This document shows positions 58,172 through 64,000 of a stretch of 64,000 bases of DNA, piece by piece. The DNA lies in NCBI GenBank assembly GCA_902625325.1, contig CACOAW010000008.1, forward strand, positions 1 to 64,000. The letters are read 5' to 3'. The notes under the pieces were generated by a model. The model was not told the origin of the DNA and ran no database searches. It saw nothing but the letters and a program-made list of their open reading frames with translations. Position 1 is the stretch's first letter. Every line of letters begins with the position of its first letter. The position numbers were made by a program, and so were the translations under genes. Origin of the DNA: an uncultured Candidatus Poseidoniales archaeon. GTDB lineage: Archaea; Thermoplasmatota; Poseidoniia; Poseidoniales; Thalassarchaeaceae.

Positions 58172-58789
58172 TCAGAAGGTGGATTCCCAATCGTCTACAT
58201 TCTCCGCTAGTTCGAACTCCAGGTCCGATTTCAGGGTTCCCTTGATCTTGAGCATCTCCCGTGCCAGTAGCCAGTAGACCAGGGCCAGCGATCTGCGGCC
58301 CTTGTTGTTGGCGGGAAGTGCCAGGTCGACGTTCCTCAGTCTGTTGTTAGCATCGCATATGGCAACGACCGGGAGGCCTGACTTGACCGCCTCCGATAGG
58401 GCCTGGGAGTCTGCTGCTGGGTCGGTCACCATAATCACCTCGGGCTCCATGTACGTCCTCAGCCTTGGGTTGGTCAGGGTTCCGGGGATGAATCGGCCGA
58501 CGATGTGCTTCGCACCGATCGACTGCGCGAACTTCCTTGCTGGCCTCTGTCCGTACTGCCTTGCACTGACGACCAGGATCCTGCTTGGCTCGTAGTGGGA
58601 GAGGAACTTGGAGACCACGCGAATCCTCTCATCCGTCTTTTTGACGTCGATGATGTGCAGGCCACTGCTGTCCTGGTGCATGGTGTCCAGGAACTGCTTC
58701 ATGTCCGCGGACTTCTGGTTTGTACCGATGTGCACTGCGTGCCTCTCGTAAACATCTGGCGACACGAGTGGTGTTGCGGTTTCCGTCAT
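58172..58789 (-). CDS. rpsB: 30S ribosomal protein S2 (uS2), archaeal type
   Basis: [65 protein letters not shown]. Confidence 0.95.
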   Translation of the reverse strand: MTETATPLVSPDVYERHAVHIGTNQKSADMKQFLDTMHQDSSGLHIIDVKKTDERIRVVSKFLSHYEPSRILVVSARQYGQRPARKFAQSIGAKHIVGRFIPGTLTNPRLRTYMEPEVIMVTDPAADSQALSEAVKSGLPVVAICDANNRLRNVDLALPANNKGRRSLALVYWLLAREMLKIKGTLKSDLEFELAENVDDWESTF

Positions 58790-58862
58790 TCGGTTTCCTC
58801 AGCAGCGCGGCCACCTGCCTTTGGTTGATAAGCGCTGCGCAGGGCCATTGGCCTGCTGAATC

Positions 58863-59492
58863 TCAATCCTCGAGCTCTGAGAGGAACGTGCACTCCTTCT
58901 CGCCGTTCTCGTAGACCTCGTGGGAGCTCGGGAAGTGGACGCAGGGCTTGGTGATGGTCGCGTACAACTCGAATGAGTCGTGGAAGGACAACTGCTCCAC
59001 CGGCGTGGTAATTCCCCAGCCCCTCGCCTCTACTTCCAGTATCCATGTCCCCTCGATGAAGTCGATCTGCCAGTCGTAGGGCGCCTGGAAGTCCTGTGTC
59101 GCCCTGACCTCCCAGAATGGGTTGCCCCCGGATTCCTTGGCTCCCGGCTCCCAGAGCCTGGCTTCCACGTACCTGACCTGGTTGGTCTCGTTCCCGATCA
59201 GGTCCTCAAGGGTGCTGGAGTAAGGGAACTGGGCCCTGAAGTTGATGCTGAGCGATGAGACAGTCTCGTCGAAGACGATGGTGGTCTCGTTCTGGTAGAG
59301 TACCGAGTCGAGCTCGGTTCCTGTCTCGAACATCTCTGTCCAACCTACCGTGACATCCTGGTTGATGTGCTCCGGAGGGTCCCTCCAGCTCTCCATCACC
59401 TCACGCTGAATGGATAGCGCCAAACAGCCGCTGCTCATCATCGAGAGCGCCAGCAGAGCGCATAGGGAGAGTGCTGTACGGGACCCGGCCAT
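58863..59492 (-). CDS. putative lipoprotein
   Basis: Signal-like ALSLCALLALSMMSSGC lipobox-type N-terminus. Confidence 0.6.
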   Translation of the reverse strand: MAGSRTALSLCALLALSMMSSGCLALSIQREVMESWRDPPEHINQDVTVGWTEMFETGTELDSVLYQNETTIVFDETVSSLSINFRAQFPYSSTLEDLIGNETNQVRYVEARLWEPGAKESGGNPFWEVRATQDFQAPYDWQIDFIEGTWILEVEARGWGITTPVEQLSFHDSFELYATITKPCVHFPSSHEVYENGEKECTFLSELED

Positions 59493-59646
59493 TGAAACAC
59501 GGGGGCACTACTACGTATTCAACTCGTGTGTTGGATGGTGCCTCTCGGTACTCATAGGGTACGTCAACGCCGTAGCTCGGTCACCCTTTGTCGTCATTGA
59601 GGCGACCATTCGTGTCGGGGTTCGGAAATGAATCTTCTAGTCGTGT

Positions 59647-61302
<1,656 letters not shown>

Positions 61303-61306
61303 TTGT

Positions 61307-61642
61307 TCACCCCATTACCTTTGCTTGAATATCTTCTTGGTTTATCAGGAGGTAGTCGTTGTCCATCCACTCCATCTTCGTACCACTGTACTGCCTGAAG
61401 ATGACCCTGTCCCCGACGGCGACGCTCTTGGCGTCAGGACCGACGGCCTGGACCCTGCCTATGTTCATCTTCTCCCTTGCTTCCTCCGGAAGGAGAAGAC
61501 CTGATGCGGTCTTCTCGGGGGCGTTCTCCATTGCTAAAAGCACCATTTCTCCGATTGGTTCTATTCCTACTTCCATGAAGTTCATCTCCAATTTGTGATG
61601 CTTCGAATTTTTGGACCGTTTTAAACTAAACGAATGCGCCAT
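61307..61642 (-). CDS. groS: co-chaperonin GroES
   Basis: VGIEPIGEMVLLAMENAPEKTASGLLLPEEAREKMNIGRVQAVGPDAKSVAVGDRVIFRQYSGTKM; start likely internal (MNFMEV). Confidence 0.92.
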   Translation of the reverse strand: MAHSFSLKRSKNSKHHKLEMNFMEVGIEPIGEMVLLAMENAPEKTASGLLLPEEAREKMNIGRVQAVGPDAKSVAVGDRVIFRQYSGTKMEWMDNDYLLINQEDIQAKVMG

Positions 61643-61669
61643 CCTGCCAACGGAGGCGGAATTTTCTCG

Positions 61670-62521
61670 CTACTCTTCCTCTTCTGCGCGGGAGTTACGT
61701 TCCTGAAACTGCTCGAATGCGACTGGCAGTCCGAGGATTAGAAGGATCAACAGAGTCAGTGAGTACCAGGACCTCGGGGTGACCTCCTCCCAGTTCCCCG
61801 ACGTGATGAGCTTAATCGATCCGATCCAAGGAACCTCGGAGGAGGCTATCCCCACTATCCACTCTTCCTTGACCGCCTCTACCGGCTCGTTGTTCGAGTC
61901 CCTCATACCTGAGGCAGGGCCGTTGGAGCTTACTCCGGACTGGTCGATCATGCAGCCATCGGCATTGTTGTCCCCCGATGTCAGAAAGCCGGAGTGAATT
62001 GGCTCCCAGTCGTCAATCCTGAGGTTGTAGCTTCCATGGAACGAGGAGCAAGGGATGTCCAAAGTCCAAGTGACCGTCTGGACGTTGCGGAGGGTAGTTC
62101 CCGGGACATCCCAACCAGAGCCGTTCTGCACGACCTCGAGCAGGGCCCTGTGTATCACGGGCGTGTCGAGTCCCCCGTTCTTGCTGAAGATGATGACGTC
62201 CCCGGGGGATCCATGGGACTCGTAGCCGAAGTTCTCGTTGCCTGCTTCTGTGGCCTCGACGAAAGTAATGACATCCGCCCTGTTCTTGTTCATGACCAGA
62301 ATCAGGTCACCTGGGTCAATCGCGCCGACGGAGCCCTCCTCGTCATGCATCATCGACCCGGACTCGACGACCACCATCGGTGGGAAGGAGCCTGTGGAAA
62401 TCCACATCGAACCCAGTAGTAGGACCACCAATCCCAGTGCTAGCGACCCTTCTCTGACTAATGGACTGACTGTCAGGGTGTCCGAACTATCAGAGTCTGA
62501 GTCCGGGGCTTCCTCCGACAC
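61670..62521 (-). CDS. signal peptidase I, S26B-type
   Basis: VVVESGSMMHDE (catalytic Ser), GSPGDVIIFSKNGGLDTPVIHRAL (catalytic His); TM segments at both ends. Confidence 0.88.
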   Translation of the reverse strand: MSEEAPDSDSDSSDTLTVSPLVREGSLALGLVVLLLGSMWISTGSFPPMVVVESGSMMHDEEGSVGAIDPGDLILVMNKNRADVITFVEATEAGNENFGYESHGSPGDVIIFSKNGGLDTPVIHRALLEVVQNGSGWDVPGTTLRNVQTVTWTLDIPCSSFHGSYNLRIDDWEPIHSGFLTSGDNNADGCMIDQSGVSSNGPASGMRDSNNEPVEAVKEEWIVGIASSEVPWIGSIKLITSGNWEEVTPRSWYSLTLLILLILGLPVAFEQFQERNSRAEEEE

Positions 62522-62522
62522 C

Positions 62523-63002
62523 TCATTCCTCCTCGGAACTTCCTATGGGCTGTACTCGCGAGGATGTGAGTGAGGCGTACTTCCTTGGGACCTTGATTCC
62601 CAGGCTCTCGTAGTGCCCCTTTAGGCTCGACTGGAAGCCCTTGCCCAGCAGGTCTGCAGCGATCTCCGCCTCCCTGGTCCTCCTCATCACCTCGGCTCGG
62701 GAGTCCAGGGACAGGATCTCGCTCAGGGTCTGCTTCTTCTCGTAGAAGTAGAAGAACTCTGGAGTGACGAAGAACAGAGCTATCGCGCCGCCGATGAGGC
62801 CGACCCAAGTCAGTGTGATCATGCTCTCCGAGGCCTCGCTCGCGTAGTCCATGAAGAACAGCAGTATGAACGAGTAGAGGGACGCGGCAAGGCAGAATAG
62901 CGTCATGAATGTGTAGGCCTGGTAGTGGTACTCGCTCTGCGACCGCCACCACCTCTTCAGCGGGCCGGGGCTCTTGGTCTTGCGTTGTGCCATGCTAACC
63001 AC
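62523..63002 (-). CDS. hypothetical membrane protein
   Basis: 159-aa ORF with two TM segments. Confidence 0.6.
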   Translation of the reverse strand: MVSMAQRKTKSPGPLKRWWRSQSEYHYQAYTFMTLFCLAASLYSFILLFFMDYASEASESMITLTWVGLIGGAIALFFVTPEFFYFYEKKQTLSEILSLDSRAEVMRRTREAEIAADLLGKGFQSSLKGHYESLGIKVPRKYASLTSSRVQPIGSSEEE

Positions 63003-63091
63003 CGCGAAACACTCCCCTTGTTAGTCCCTTTCGTAGTTTGGAATCCGATCCCGGGGGCAATCAATATCGGCGTTCCCCCGTTGGGTGGGGC

Positions 63092-63637
63092 ATGCTCGTG
63101 GGTCTGACTGGTCGCAATGCGTCAGGCAAATCGACATTCGTCGAGTGGTTCTCGGCCAAGGGCCTCAGGAGCGTATCGTGCTCAGACTCGATACGGTCAT
63201 GGCTCGCGGAACAGGGGATGGATTCGACGAGGGAGGCACTTATCGAGGGCGGTCGTGAGCTCAGAAGGCAGGGTGGAGGGGGAATACTCGCAGAGATGCT
63301 GCTCGAGATCCTGGATGGCGAGGACGCAGTGGTGGATTCTATCAGGACACCAGCCGAGGTGAGGGCCCTCAGGGAGAGGGGGGACTTCTTCCTGATCGAG
63401 GTTAGAGCGGATCAGGAGGCCCGCTGGGAGAGGATGAACCAGCGAGGTAGGTCAGGCGACCCTCTCGACAAGGAGGTCTTCCTCAAGCAGGAGGAGGCCG
63501 AGGCCAGCTCGAAGGACGAGGCTGGCCAGGCCCTGGATGCCACGGCGGAGATGGCGGACATCACCATAGACAACGACGGTACCCTCGAGGAGCTGGAGAT
63601 GAAGCTGCAGGAAGTCTGGTCTGATCTATCCCGGTGA
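63092..63637 (+). CDS. P-loop nucleotide/dephospho-CoA kinase-like protein
   Basis: LVGLTGRNASGKSTFVEWFSAKGLRSVSCSDSIR; start set at MLVGLTGRN. Confidence 0.75.
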   Translation: MLVGLTGRNASGKSTFVEWFSAKGLRSVSCSDSIRSWLAEQGMDSTREALIEGGRELRRQGGGGILAEMLLEILDGEDAVVDSIRTPAEVRALRERGDFFLIEVRADQEARWERMNQRGRSGDPLDKEVFLKQEEAEASSKDEAGQALDATAEMADITIDNDGTLEELEMKLQEVWSDLSR

Positions 63638-63698
63638 CAGCAATTCGGACATGTCCCGATGACACAACTCCAAATATCCATTGTGAGCAATTCGACTC

Positions 63699-64000
63699 AT
63701 GGGCACGGCGATTGTCTGGCTGAGGAACATCCTGAGGATTCACGACAACCCCCTACTCGATTGGGCCTGCGCGTCGGATGAGATTGACTCGGTCATCCCG
63801 TTGGTCGTACTTGACCCGGCTCGAGGAATTGAGGAGGAGGGCGGGCTCAGCCCCAATCGAATGAGGTTCCTCTACGATTCGATTGTAGACCTGGGCGACA
63901 GGCTGGAAAGCGAGTATTCCGCCGGACTGATGGTACTCTATGGCAAACCAAAGAAGGCAATCCCACTGATTGCCGAAGAGCTCGGGCCAGGGGCATGGCT
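63699..64000 (+). CDS. cryptochrome/DNA photolyase family, N-terminal part (cut by window edge)
   Basis: TAIVWLRNILRIHDNPLLDWACASDEIDSVIPLVVLD. Confidence 0.85.
   Translation, partial: MGTAIVWLRNILRIHDNPLLDWACASDEIDSVIPLVVLDPARGIEEEGGLSPNRMRFLYDSIVDLGDRLESEYSAGLMVLYGKPKKAIPLIAEELGPGAW

Overview
A 64 kb archaeal chromosomal window. Archaeal markers are ribosomal protein uS2, transcription factor B, Taw1/TYW1 and an S26B-type signal peptidase. Group I GroEL/GroES, PdxH, MsrA, an AlkB-like hydroxylase and a YqjG/ECM4-type GST sit among them. My best guess is a Poseidoniia / Marine Group II-III-like Thermoplasmatota lineage, inferred from gene content only. About 1.4-16.2 kb looks like an accessory or defence island. 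It holds small coupled membrane-protein genes with an HNH protein, a GIY-YIG-like protein and a beta-class DNA methyltransferase facing a BglII/BstYI-like protein. It also holds a four-gene operon (DUF262-AlbA_2/Schlafen-DUF1524 fusion, PD-(D/E)XK nuclease, MORC/Hsp90-like GHKL ATPase, acidic protein) and a three-gene operon with a caspase/CHAT-like protease candidate. The second strong candidate for an undescribed system is at about 50.1-57.1 kb. There a 72-aa ubiquitin-like protein candidate ending in Gly-Gly-Leu is followed by an E1/ThiF-like protein, a JAB/JAMM-like peptidase and a small helical protein, with no visible E2. Next to it are TFB and two large paralogous Cys-cluster proteins of unknown function. 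The remainder is mostly housekeeping and transport genes. All family calls are by motif reading of the supplied translations; no database search was run.
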